17,817 bases of DNA from Alphaproteobacteria bacterium (GTDB taxonomy: Bacteria; Pseudomonadota; Alphaproteobacteria; RF32; CAG-239), in contig DPKR01000074.1 in assembly GCA_003542415.1 (NCBI GenBank), forward strand, positions 1 to 17,817, given 5' to 3'. Positions 6,953-14,977 of the stretch are shown here, piece after piece (positions within the stretch are counted from its first letter, which is position 1; each line of letters begins with the position of its first letter). The notes beneath the pieces are model-generated. The model had not been told where the DNA came from. It saw nothing but the letters and a program-made list of their open reading frames with translations, and made no database searches. A program made the translations under genes and the position numbers.

Positions 6953-7447
6953 TTAATCATCTTCGTTTAAATTCGCGGTCGATTTCGACATTGCAACAAT
7001 CAGATCAAATAAATATTTTGCAATCTTGCGATTGTTGATTTTGTAATAAGCCGTCACAAGCTCAAGCGTTTCTTTGCGTTTCATCGGATCAAAATCCATT
7101 TCAACGCCATCTTCCTTAAGATACTTTGTTGTTTCTTTATCATCTTTATTAAGCATCATCGGGCTTTGGCCTTTAACGGATTGATCCATTTCAGCAAAGA
7201 AAAAATCCATCGAAACGCCCAAAACCTGTGCAATATCCCACAAACGACTTGCACCAACCCTGTTGAACCCCTTTTCATATTTTTGGATTTGCTGAAAAGT
7301 AAGCCCTAATTTATCCGCCAATTGTTGTTGGCTCAAATTCAAAACCTTGCGCCGCCATTTGATTCGACTGCCCACATGCACATCAACCGGATTCGGCTCA
7401 CCTTCTGCCAAACGCCCACGCAAAGATTTTTCTTTCAATTGTTCCAT
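6953..7447 (-). CDS. XRE-family HTH transcriptional regulator (PraR-like)
   Basis: A 164-residue DNA-binding protein. The HTH domain spans about residues 26-80 and is preceded by NPVDVHVGSRIKWRR. The core NLSQQQLADKLGLTFQQIQKYEKG and the following NRVGASRLWDIAQVLGVSMDFFF closely fit the alphaproteobacterial family that includes PraR of rhizobia, which acts on biofilm and surface genes. The C-terminal half (about residues 105-160) is a helical region with MKRKETLELVTAYYKI, typical of these proteins. It lies directly downstream of lnt and upstream of trmB, which matches the alphaproteobacterial gene order. It probably has its own promoter in the gap after lnt. The target genes here are unknown. 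Confidence 0.9.
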   Translation of the reverse strand: MEQLKEKSLRGRLAEGEPNPVDVHVGSRIKWRRKVLNLSQQQLADKLGLTFQQIQKYEKGFNRVGASRLWDIAQVLGVSMDFFFAEMDQSVKGQSPMMLNKDDKETTKYLKEDGVEMDFDPMKRKETLELVTAYYKINNRKIAKYLFDLIVAMSKSTANLNEDD

Positions 7448-7481
7448 CGTCCAAGTCCCAAATTTTTCAATTATTAGTTTT

Positions 7482-7511
7482 AATATATAAAAGATTATAC
7501 GAAACTGTCAA
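7482..7511 (-). promoter_or_regulatory. Promoter-like sequence for the XRE regulator
   Basis: On the minus strand a perfect TTGACA (plus 7506-7511) is separated by 18 bases from TATATT (plus 7482-7487, 5 of 6 to TATAAT). It lies about 35 bases upstream of the regulator's ATG and just past the lnt stop, so the regulator can be expressed apart from the miaB-lnt operon. Confidence 0.55.
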
Positions 7512-7516
7512 CAAGC

Positions 7517-9031
7517 TTATTGTCTTTTGTTCAATTTATTTTTCAGCAAAAGAAAAGCCAAAACAACAAACATAACATATTGTATATTTTTGCCGCCGAT
7601 TTTGCCGTAAAGTGTTGAGAGGCTTAAAACTTGAGGCAAATAAATATCTCTGCTTCCTTTTTCATTAAGCCCGATTTGAGAAACAATTTCACCCAGCGGA
7701 TTAATCACCGCACTGATACCGTTGTTTGCAGAACGAACAACGGTAATGCCTTCTTCAACAGCTCTGAGGCGCGCGCTTAGCAAGTGCTGATATGGTCCGC
7801 TGCTTTGGCCATACCAGCCGTCATTACTCACCACAATCAAAAATTGAGGTTTATTTTGCCGATTAATAACTTCATCTTCAAAAATCACTTCATAACAAAT
7901 CAGCGCCCCGAATTTCGGCAAACCTTTGAGTTCAAATGTCTTATATTTTTTACCTTTTGAAAAATCGGCAACCTGATTTGCAACAGGCCTTATCCAATCA
8001 GGCAAAAACTTTCGAAAAGGAATATATTCGCCAAACGGCACCAAATGATTTTTATCATAAAAAGCAACCGTTTGCCCCTCAGCGTCAATCACAGACAATG
8101 AATTATAAAGCTCATCTTTTTGCTCATCATAGCGCAGCAGCCCCGTCATCAAATAACCATCTTCAGGCACAGCGCGCTTAATCAACTCTTTATAATAGGC
8201 CGAAAATCGCGGATCAAAAGCCGTAGCCGTTTCCCCCCACACAACAAAATTCACATTTTCAAACCCGTTTTCGCGGCTCATATCAACATAAGTTTGCAGA
8301 TTATCTTCAAGCGATTCTCTGTCCCATTTCATACTTTGAGGAATACTCGGTTGCACCAAACGCACCTTCAAATCAGATTCTGTCCTGTCATAGCTTCCCA
8401 ACCGATGAAAACCAAAACCTATCATCAAAGCCAAAATACAAGCAACAAGCATTGCACTGATTTTATATTGCTTTCGAAACATAGCATAAAAAGCACCTAT
8501 AAAAACAAGCAAAATAAAACTTAACCCATATGTGCCGACAACAGATGCTGTTTGCATACATATATCTGAAAAAACAAACATCGTGCCTATCATATTCCAT
8601 GGAAAACCGGTGAGCAAAAAACTGCGCAAATATTCCATCAAAACAAAAGCGCTTGAAAAACCAAAAACCTTTGCCCACACACCTGCATTTTTTAGAGCAT
8701 GCCAAACCATAAACGGCAAAATAAAAAAGAGGCCGAAAAATGCGCCTAAACCTAAAAGCGCAATCGGATATAAAAAGCCAAATGTTTGAACGTCAATTAA
8801 AAGCGCATTTGAAACCCAATAAAATCCGGCAGCGTAAAATCCAAAGCCAAACAAATATCCCGTTAAAGCAGAACGCTTATAGCCCGCCGATTCGTCGCAT
8901 ATAATAAAAGCAAACAAAAACCCTAAAAAAGAAAGCGGCAGAGCATAAACCGGCGCAAACCCTAATGAACAAAGCGCTCCTGCAGAAAAAAGAGCTGTTT
9001 TCGGATGTCTTATTTTTGCAACTTCAAACAT
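7517..9031 (-). CDS. lnt: Apolipoprotein N-acyltransferase Lnt
   Basis: A 504-residue inner-membrane enzyme that performs the last step of lipoprotein maturation, adding an acyl chain from phospholipid to the N-terminal cysteine in the periplasm. Residues 10-210 carry several hydrophobic membrane segments. The periplasmic nitrilase-like domain follows, with all three catalytic residues visible: E267 in VVWGETAT, K327 in FYDKNHLVPFGEYIP and C379 in GALICYEVIFED. The conserved SNDGWYG and RAVEEGITVVRSANNGIS segments are also present, and a final hydrophobic helix lies near the C-terminus. Length matches the family. It starts three bases after the ybeY stop, so translation is probably coupled. 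Many alphaproteobacterial loci have a CorC-like gene between ybeY and lnt; it is missing here. Confidence 0.97.
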   Translation of the reverse strand: MFEVAKIRHPKTALFSAGALCSLGFAPVYALPLSFLGFLFAFIICDESAGYKRSALTGYLFGFGFYAAGFYWVSNALLIDVQTFGFLYPIALLGLGAFFGLFFILPFMVWHALKNAGVWAKVFGFSSAFVLMEYLRSFLLTGFPWNMIGTMFVFSDICMQTASVVGTYGLSFILLVFIGAFYAMFRKQYKISAMLVACILALMIGFGFHRLGSYDRTESDLKVRLVQPSIPQSMKWDRESLEDNLQTYVDMSRENGFENVNFVVWGETATAFDPRFSAYYKELIKRAVPEDGYLMTGLLRYDEQKDELYNSLSVIDAEGQTVAFYDKNHLVPFGEYIPFRKFLPDWIRPVANQVADFSKGKKYKTFELKGLPKFGALICYEVIFEDEVINRQNKPQFLIVVSNDGWYGQSSGPYQHLLSARLRAVEEGITVVRSANNGISAVINPLGEIVSQIGLNEKGSRDIYLPQVLSLSTLYGKIGGKNIQYVMFVVLAFLLLKNKLNKRQ

Positions 9032-9034
9032 TTT

Positions 9035-9547
9035 TTATTCCTGATACGGATTGTCAATGCCGAGTTTTTTTAAAATAGCAATTTCAAGGGCTTCCATCTC
9101 GCTCCGTTCATCATCTTTCATATGGTCATAACCCAAAATATGAAGCATTCCATGCACACATAAATGGCAAAAATGATCTTTGAAAGGCACTTCAAGTTCT
9201 TCCGCTTGGCTTGCCATTGTCTCAAACGCCACAATCACATCGCCTAGCGAAATATCTTGTTCCTGCTCAAGTTCTGCTTCAAAGAATTCATCATCAACAT
9301 TTGCAAATGAGAGCACATTTGTCGGCTTGTCTATCTTTCTGAATTCTTTGTTCAAGGCGTGCACTGTTTTGTCATCACTTAAAGCCAAATTGATTGAAAA
9401 ATTTTTGGGCTTGTTTAAGAACCAAACATCGTTTTGAACAACCTCCAAAAGCGCATTTTTTGAAGATTCGATAAGCGCCTGAAGATGCGCAATATTATCT
9501 TCCCAGCGCTTATCTTGAACATCAACGAAAATCTCAAATTTAAGCAT
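9035..9547 (-). CDS. ybeY: Endoribonuclease YbeY (rRNA maturation factor)
   Basis: A zinc-dependent endoribonuclease involved in 16S rRNA 3'-end maturation and ribosome quality control. The zinc motif is HGMLHILGYDH, with the three histidines at residues 132, 136 and 142 of the chosen 170-residue product. Upstream segments KPTNVLSFANVD and SLGDVIVAFET are typical. Three in-frame ATG codons are possible (9583, 9559, 9547). I chose 9547 because MLKFEIFVDVQDKRWED fits the usual family N-terminus, the length becomes normal, and GAGCAAGAA lies just upstream; the longer forms add KKQNVYMSKK-type residues with poor ribosome binding sites. With this start the gene overlaps the phoH-like stop by eight bases (ATGCTTAA), a sign of translational coupling. 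Confidence 0.94.
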   Translation of the reverse strand: MLKFEIFVDVQDKRWEDNIAHLQALIESSKNALLEVVQNDVWFLNKPKNFSINLALSDDKTVHALNKEFRKIDKPTNVLSFANVDDEFFEAELEQEQDISLGDVIVAFETMASQAEELEVPFKDHFCHLCVHGMLHILGYDHMKDDERSEMEALEIAILKKLGIDNPYQE

Positions 9548-10544
9548 TTTCTTGCTCATATAAACGTTTTGTTTTTTCCTCATACATCTCGTTTAAGTGT
9601 TTGCTTTTTTCTTCGTATGCCTGAACGATTTTAGCAACCAGTCCGTGACGCACAACATCGCTTGAAGTAAATGTCACAGATGTGATGTTTTTCACATTTT
9701 TTAAGGTTTCAAGCGCATCTCTCAAACCAGAAACAACGCCGCGCGGCAAGTCAACCTGGCTCAAGTCACCATTGACAACCATACGTGAATTCTCACCCAA
9801 ACGTGTCAAAAACATTTTCATCTGCATCGGGGTGGTGTTTTGTGCTTCATCTAAAATCACAAAAGCGTTTGAAAGTGTGCGTCCACGCATAAACGCAAGC
9901 GGCGCAATTTCGATCTCGCCTAATGAGAGCTTCTTATCAACCATTTCGGCCGGCAACATTTCATACAGTGCATCATATAAAGGCCTCAAATATGGGTCAA
10001 CTTTTTCTTTCAAATCGCCCGGTAAAAAGCCCAAATTCTCACCCGCTTCAACAGCCGGACGAGATAAAATAATTTTATCAACCGCCCCCTCAAGCATCAT
10101 TGAAACAGCGAGTGCAACAGCCAAATATGTCTTACCCGTACCGGCAGGGCCCAAACCGAAAACGAGTTCGTTTTTGAGCATCGCGTCAATATATTTGGCT
10201 TGTGTGGCAGACCGCGGATAAATATAACGTTTTTTCGTTTTCAAAACCATATCGTTCAAGTTTTGAATCTCCGATTCGTCTGCACCGCCCGAACACATTC
10301 TGATCGCGGCCTTCACTTCTTCTTCGCCAACCTCAATCCCCTTGCTGACCTTATCATACAAAACCATAATGGCGGTTTTTGCCTGATCAATTTCTTTCGG
10401 GTTTCCTTTAACGGTTATCTGATTGCCAAAGCTTAAAATCTCAACGCCCAAAGTTTTCTCAATAAGCCTCAAATTCGCATCTGATGCTCCAACGAGCTTT
10501 TGGATTAATTGATTGTTATATAATTCAAAATTAAGTTCAGCCAT
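9540..10544 (-). CDS. PhoH-like ATPase (PhoH family, YbeZ type)
   Basis: A 334-residue PhoH-family protein. Residues 1-70 form a KH-like N-terminal region (LGVEILSFGNQITVKGNPKE), and the ATPase domain contains Walker A GPAGTGKT (132-139), IILSRPAVEAGENLGFLPG (158-176) and Walker B VILDEAQNTT (229-238). Homologues such as E. coli YbeZ interact with YbeY and are thought to act in RNA or ribosome metabolism, possibly as helicases; the exact activity is not settled. Its ATG follows AAAGGTGATTTAATT, a good ribosome binding site. It lies between miaB and ybeY in an operon, with its 3' end overlapping ybeY. The C-terminal tail (YEEKSKHLNEMYEEKTKRLY) is a charged repeat. Confidence 0.95.
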   Translation of the reverse strand: MAELNFELYNNQLIQKLVGASDANLRLIEKTLGVEILSFGNQITVKGNPKEIDQAKTAIMVLYDKVSKGIEVGEEEVKAAIRMCSGGADESEIQNLNDMVLKTKKRYIYPRSATQAKYIDAMLKNELVFGLGPAGTGKTYLAVALAVSMMLEGAVDKIILSRPAVEAGENLGFLPGDLKEKVDPYLRPLYDALYEMLPAEMVDKKLSLGEIEIAPLAFMRGRTLSNAFVILDEAQNTTPMQMKMFLTRLGENSRMVVNGDLSQVDLPRGVVSGLRDALETLKNVKNITSVTFTSSDVVRHGLVAKIVQAYEEKSKHLNEMYEEKTKRLYEQENA

Positions 10545-10546
10545 AA

Positions 10547-10628
10547 TTAAATCACCTTTCTTTTTTTTCTTTATAACATAAATAAATTAAAATTTTCTAA
10601 CCCGGATCTCCCATTTAAATCACCTTTC
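10547..10628. repeat. 14-bp direct repeat between miaB and phoH
   Basis: TTAAATCACCTTTC occurs at 10547-10560 and again at 10615-10628, 68 bases apart. On the minus strand one copy encodes the end of MiaB (GKVI plus stop) and the other is the ribosome binding site of the phoH-like gene. The 54 bases between are AT-rich and contain no gene. Confidence 0.75.
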
Positions 10629-11946
10629 CTGTTAAAGAATTTGTTGTTGCGCTTAAAATTTTCACTTGTTTGATTTTACCCATCATATCAGAGCTGCCTA
10701 AAGCATGCACATTTTGCATATAAGGCGTACGTCCGATAAGTTGTCCTTTATGACGCCCGTTTTGTTCAAACAAAACATCAAAAACCTGTCCTACACATTT
10801 TTGATTAAACTTATCCTGCAGTTCAAAGAGCCTTGCCTGCAAAATATCCAAACGTTCTTTTTTGATTTTTTCGGGCACTTGATTTTCCATCGTTGCGGCA
10901 GGTGTTCCCGGTCGTTTGCTATATTTGAACGAAAATGCCTGAATATATTGAATCTGTTCCACCAAATCCATCGTTGCTTCAAAGTCTTCATCCGTTTCAC
11001 CCGGGAACCCCACAATAAAATCAGATGACATTTCAAGCCTCGGATTCGCCGCTTTTAATTTTTGCACAACCTCGATATAAGTTTCGCACGTGTGGCGTCT
11101 GTTCATCGCTTTCAAGATTTTGTTTGAACCCGATTGCACCGGCAAATGCAAATACGGCATCAAAATATCAATATCATGGTGGCACTTGATCAAATCATCA
11201 TCAACATCTGCCGGATAAGATGTTGTGTAACGAAGCCTTTTCAAGCCCTCAAGTTCTGCCATTTTGTTCAATAAATATGCCAAATTACGTTCCTTGCCGT
11301 TTTGATCTTCGCCGTGATAAGAGTTGACATTCTGCCCTAAAAGGTTGATTTCCAAAGTGCCTGTTGCAATCAGTTTTTTGGCCTCTTTTATCACATCTTC
11401 GACCGGCCTTGAATATTCCACCCCTCTTGTGTATGGCACAACGCAATATGTGCAAAAATTGTTGCACCCTTCCTGAATAGCCAAAAACGAACAACCGCCT
11501 TCAGCTTTGTTTTCCGGCAAAAAGTCAAACTTCGATTCGGGCGGAAAATCTGTGTCCACCACGCCCGATTCTTTTTTGTTTTTAATTTGCTTCAAAATCT
11601 CAGGCAAACGGTGATATGTCAAAGGCCCCAAAGCAAAATCAACATACGGCGCACGTTTTAAGATTTGCTCATCTTCGGCCTGCACCACACAACCGGCCAC
11701 ACCGATAATGGTTTTTAAGCCCCTTTCCGCACGTTCGTTTTTGGTGATGAGTGCACGCCCCAAATCCGAAAACAACTTTTCGGCCGCTTTTTCTCTGATA
11801 TGGCATGTGTTAAAAAGCACCAAATCAGCCTCTGACTGATTTTGCGCCTTTTGATAACCCATATCCTCCAGCATCATTGCCATTCTGTGCGAATCATACA
11901 CATTCATCTGGCAGCCGTAAGTTTTGATAAAATATTTTTCTTCCAT
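10615..11946 (-). CDS. miaB: tRNA-2-methylthio-N6-dimethylallyladenosine synthase MiaB
   Basis: A 443-residue radical-SAM methylthiotransferase that converts i6A37 to ms2i6A37 in tRNAs reading UNN codons. The N-terminal UPF0004 domain supplies the auxiliary iron-sulfur cluster ligands C12 (TYGCQMN), C48 (FNTCHIRE) and C86 (GVAGC). The radical-SAM cluster ligands are C161, C165 and C168 in EGCNNFCTYCVVPYTRG. The LLGQNVNSYHG, HLPVQSGSNKILKAMNRRHT and DFIVGFPGETDEDF segments and a C-terminal TRAM-like domain (about 370-440) complete the protein. The chosen ATG gives the classic KTYGCQMN start; its ribosome binding site is weak (AAAGAAAAA). It is the first gene of the minus-strand operon and divergent from gpmI. 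Confidence 0.97.
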   Translation of the reverse strand: MEEKYFIKTYGCQMNVYDSHRMAMMLEDMGYQKAQNQSEADLVLFNTCHIREKAAEKLFSDLGRALITKNERAERGLKTIIGVAGCVVQAEDEQILKRAPYVDFALGPLTYHRLPEILKQIKNKKESGVVDTDFPPESKFDFLPENKAEGGCSFLAIQEGCNNFCTYCVVPYTRGVEYSRPVEDVIKEAKKLIATGTLEINLLGQNVNSYHGEDQNGKERNLAYLLNKMAELEGLKRLRYTTSYPADVDDDLIKCHHDIDILMPYLHLPVQSGSNKILKAMNRRHTCETYIEVVQKLKAANPRLEMSSDFIVGFPGETDEDFEATMDLVEQIQYIQAFSFKYSKRPGTPAATMENQVPEKIKKERLDILQARLFELQDKFNQKCVGQVFDVLFEQNGRHKGQLIGRTPYMQNVHALGSSDMMGKIKQVKILSATTNSLTGKVI

Positions 11947-11979
11947 TTTTCTTTTTTTTTGTTTTTTTATGCTGCCATT

Positions 11980-12008
11980 ATGCTACGCCAAAGCTTAACA
12001 TTTTTCAA
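11980..12008 (-). promoter_or_regulatory. Possible promoter for the miaB operon
   Basis: On the minus strand TTGAAA (plus 12003-12008) and TAGCAT (plus 11980-11985) are 17 bases apart, each matching the sigma-70 consensus at 4 positions of 6. It lies in the 178-base divergent gap about 35 bases before the miaB ATG. Evidence is position and partial match only. Confidence 0.3.
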
Positions 12009-12062
12009 ATGTTTTTTTATTTTCGCACTTAAAAATTGGGTATTAAAAAACATTTTTAGTGC

Positions 12063-12090
12063 TTTTCAATTCTCTTTTATTATATATAAT
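12063..12090 (+). promoter_or_regulatory. Probable promoter for the gpmI operon
   Basis: A perfect TATAAT (12085-12090) lies 16 bases after TTTTCA (12063-12068, 4 of 6 to TTGACA), about 35 bases upstream of the gpmI ATG. The region is very AT-rich, so other -10 choices exist. Confidence 0.45.
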
Positions 12091-12124
12091 TAGAAACAAT
12101 AAAAAATAACAAAGAGGAAAAACA

Positions 12125-13654
12125 ATGAAAAAACCTGTTATGCTCCTTATCTTAGACGGCTGGGGCTACCGCCAAAATTTAACACCCGATAATGCCATTG
12201 AAAACGGACATACGCCAAACTGGCATGAGCTTTTAAAAACTTGTCCGAACGCTTTTGTTGAAACATCGGGCCTGGATGTCGGTTTGCCTGAAGGCCAAAT
12301 GGGCAACTCCGAAGTCGGACACATGAACTTAGGTGCCGGCCGTGTTGTGATGCAAGACCTGCCAAAGATCGACCAAGCCGTCAAAACCGGAACACTCGCT
12401 CAAAACCCTGTTTTGCTCAAACTTATTGACACCTTAAAACAAACGGGTGGCACTTGTCATTTGATGGGTTTGATGTCGCCGGGCGGCGTTCACTCTCACC
12501 AAAACCACATTTTAGCTTTGGCTAAAATCTTAAATGATAACAACATCAAGGTTGATGTTCATGCCTTTATGGATGGGCGCGACACCCCGCCACAATCAGG
12601 CGCCGGCTTTTTGAAAACTTTTGAAGACGGCATCAAAAACCTCTCAAATGTCAAAGTGGCGACCATCTCCGGTCGTTTTTATGCCATGGATCGCGACAAA
12701 CGTTGGGATCGTGTCGAAAAAGCTTATAACAACATTGTTTTGGCAGACGGCAAACGTTTTGCAACCGTTCAAGAGGCGATGAAAGCAACTTATGATGAAA
12801 ACGTCACGGATGAATTTATTGTGCCTTGCGTTGTAGGCTCTTATCAGGGCGCCAAAGACGGCGATGCCGTTTTGATGGCAAACTTCAGAGCAGACCGCGC
12901 ACGCGAAATTTTATATGCTTTGTCCGATAAAGAATTTGCCGGCTTTGAGCGCAAAAAGACGATTCGTTTTGCCATCTCGGTCGGCATGGCAGAATATTCG
13001 GTTGACCATAATCGTTTTATGCAAACATTGTTTGGCCCCGAAGAACTTAAAGACATTTTCGGCGAAATCGTTTCAAAAAACGGCTTGACACAACTGCGCA
13101 TTGCCGAAACCGAAAAATATGCTCACGTCACATTCTTCTTCAATGGTGGTGAAGAGCGCGAGTTTGAAGGCGAGAGCCGCATTTTGATCCCGTCTCCGAA
13201 AGTTGCCACCTATGACTTAAAGCCCGAAATGAGTGTTTATGAAGTGACCGACAAACTTGTTGACGCCATCGAAAACCATAAATTTGATGTCATTATCTGT
13301 AACTTCGCAAACGGCGACATGGTCGGCCACACAGGCATTATGGAAGCTGCCCTCAAAGCCGTTGCAGCTGTTGATGAAAACTTAGGCCGCGTATTGAGCG
13401 CCATCAAAAAAGCAGACGGAACCCTTCTCGTGACCGCCGATCATGGCAATGTCGAAAAGATGATTGATGAAAAAACGGGCGAGCCCTACACGGCGCACAC
13501 GGTCGGCAAAGTCCAAGCCGTTTTGTATAACGCACCGTCTTATGTCAAAGGCTTGCATGACGGGCGCTTGGCAGATATTTCGCCAACGCTTTTAGACTTG
13601 CTCGAGATTGAACAACCTTCTGCCATGACAGGAAAATCTTTGATTGAGAAATAA
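12125..13654 (+). CDS. gpmI: 2,3-bisphosphoglycerate-independent phosphoglycerate mutase
   Basis: A 509-residue cofactor-independent mutase that interconverts 3- and 2-phosphoglycerate in glycolysis and gluconeogenesis, using two manganese ions. D11 in LLILDGWGYR binds metal, and S62 in GNSEVGHMNLGAGR is the phosphoserine intermediate. The substrate-binding loop VHAFMDGRDTPPQSG, the RFYAMDRDKRWDRV segment, NFANGDMVGHTG and the metal site TADHGNVEKM are all intact. Length matches the family. AGAGGA lies about 8 bases before the ATG. It is the first gene of a four-gene plus-strand run; the next gene begins directly after its TAA. The linkage of gpmI with an EnvC-like gene and ctpA is common in Alphaproteobacteria. 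Confidence 0.98.
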   Translation: MKKPVMLLILDGWGYRQNLTPDNAIENGHTPNWHELLKTCPNAFVETSGLDVGLPEGQMGNSEVGHMNLGAGRVVMQDLPKIDQAVKTGTLAQNPVLLKLIDTLKQTGGTCHLMGLMSPGGVHSHQNHILALAKILNDNNIKVDVHAFMDGRDTPPQSGAGFLKTFEDGIKNLSNVKVATISGRFYAMDRDKRWDRVEKAYNNIVLADGKRFATVQEAMKATYDENVTDEFIVPCVVGSYQGAKDGDAVLMANFRADRAREILYALSDKEFAGFERKKTIRFAISVGMAEYSVDHNRFMQTLFGPEELKDIFGEIVSKNGLTQLRIAETEKYAHVTFFFNGGEEREFEGESRILIPSPKVATYDLKPEMSVYEVTDKLVDAIENHKFDVIICNFANGDMVGHTGIMEAALKAVAAVDENLGRVLSAIKKADGTLLVTADHGNVEKMIDEKTGEPYTAHTVGKVQAVLYNAPSYVKGLHDGRLADISPTLLDLLEIEQPSAMTGKSLIEK

Positions 13655-14962
13655 ATGAACAAACGCTGCCTGAACATCTTGATTGCTTTGCCGATGTTTT
13701 TATGGGCTCCTTTGGTGCAGGCAGCCTCCATTTCTCAAACAGATGTTGAAGCCCTGGAGCAAAAATCCGATCAAAAAAAGATGGAATATAAAAAGCTTCA
13801 GGCAGAATCTGTTGCCTTGAGCTTAGAACTTGCAAAAATGAACCGCGAGCTTGTTGAAGCCGCCAAACGCGTTCAAAAAGATGAAGACAGCATCACAAAA
13901 ACGGAAGAAGAACTTAAATTATTAAAAGACAAGGTTCGCGTCACACAAGAAAATTTCGATAAAGAATATCAAAATTTATCTATGCTTTTGGCTTCTATTC
14001 AAAACCTTGCCTTGCACCCGAAAGATTCTCTTCTTTTCCAACCTTTAACACCTGTTGAAGTCATCCAAAGCGCTTTGCTGATGCGAAACACTGTCCCTGA
14101 AATCAATGAAAAAGCATCAAAACTCAAAAAAGATTTAGACAACCTAACAGCTCAAAAAGAAGCTTTAAATAAAAAATTGCTTCAACTTTCTTCTCAAACA
14201 AAAGATTTGAAGAAAAAACAAGAGTCCATGAAAAAACTCGCAACCGAAAAAAACAAATTGCGTGAAAAACTCGAGGGCGAAACATCAAAAGCCAAGCAAG
14301 AGGCTGTCAAATTAGCATCAGAAGCATCAGATTTGCGAGACTTAATGGAAAAAGCCATCAAAGAGGCAGAAATCAAACGTCGCAAACAAGAAGAACTCAA
14401 ACGTGCTGCTCGTGAACGCGAGCTCGAAGCTCAAAGAAAACTTGAAGAAGAGCAAATCAAACGTTTGCGTGAAGGTCGAGGACTTGGTTTTGAAAATCAA
14501 GAACAAGAAACCGCCGGTGCAAAAGATGACAACACACAATATGATATCATCAAATCAGAGCCCGTCAGACAAACGGCAAAAATCTCTTCTGCAAGCGGAC
14601 AATTCATTCGTCCGGTTCGAGGCGATATCATCACACATTATGGACAAGAACTTTCAAAAGGCGTCAACTCAAAGGGAATTGTTTTCAAAACGCGTGATAA
14701 CGCACAAGTCGTTGCCCCTTATGACGGCACTGTTGTCTTTTCAGGTCCGTTCAAAGGCTACGGCAACCTTATCATCATCTCGCATGATAATGATGTTGTC
14801 TCCTTAATTGCCGGCATGAAAAGCATTGACACCGAAAACGGACAAATGGTCTTAGCCGGTGAACCTGTCGGTCTCATGCCCGACAATCAAAATGCCAAAC
14901 TTTATATGGAAATCAGAAAAAACAAAAAACCGGTCAATCCGCTTGGTTGGCTTGGTCAATAA
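13655..14962 (+). CDS. EnvC-like murein hydrolase activator (degenerate LytM/M23 domain)
   Basis: A 435-residue periplasmic protein. A signal peptide (residues 1-23, ending VQA) is followed by two coiled-coil regions (about 27-115 and 148-278) and a C-terminal LytM fold (about 316-430). The zinc ligands of active M23 peptidases are missing: the usual first histidine and aspartate region reads VNSKGIVF (337-344), and the HxH position reads KLYME (415-419), as in E. coli EnvC (SLYFE). It therefore probably does not cut peptidoglycan but activates an amidase during cell separation. The C-terminal NPLGWLGQ also matches EnvC. The ATG touches the gpmI stop with no gap, and GAGAA inside gpmI serves as ribosome binding site. 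No amidase gene is in the window. The inactive fold is my reading of the motifs, not a structure-based result. Confidence 0.9.
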   Translation: MNKRCLNILIALPMFLWAPLVQAASISQTDVEALEQKSDQKKMEYKKLQAESVALSLELAKMNRELVEAAKRVQKDEDSITKTEEELKLLKDKVRVTQENFDKEYQNLSMLLASIQNLALHPKDSLLFQPLTPVEVIQSALLMRNTVPEINEKASKLKKDLDNLTAQKEALNKKLLQLSSQTKDLKKKQESMKKLATEKNKLREKLEGETSKAKQEAVKLASEASDLRDLMEKAIKEAEIKRRKQEELKRAARERELEAQRKLEEEQIKRLREGRGLGFENQEQETAGAKDDNTQYDIIKSEPVRQTAKISSASGQFIRPVRGDIITHYGQELSKGVNSKGIVFKTRDNAQVVAPYDGTVVFSGPFKGYGNLIIISHDNDVVSLIAGMKSIDTENGQMVLAGEPVGLMPDNQNAKLYMEIRKNKKPVNPLGWLGQ

Positions 14963-14977
14963 CGTGAGGAACAAAAT

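Noticed and set aside
14403..14807. 134-residue reading frame inside the EnvC-like gene
   Set aside because: It is another frame of the coiled-coil and LytM region, with no start signal or recognisable domain.
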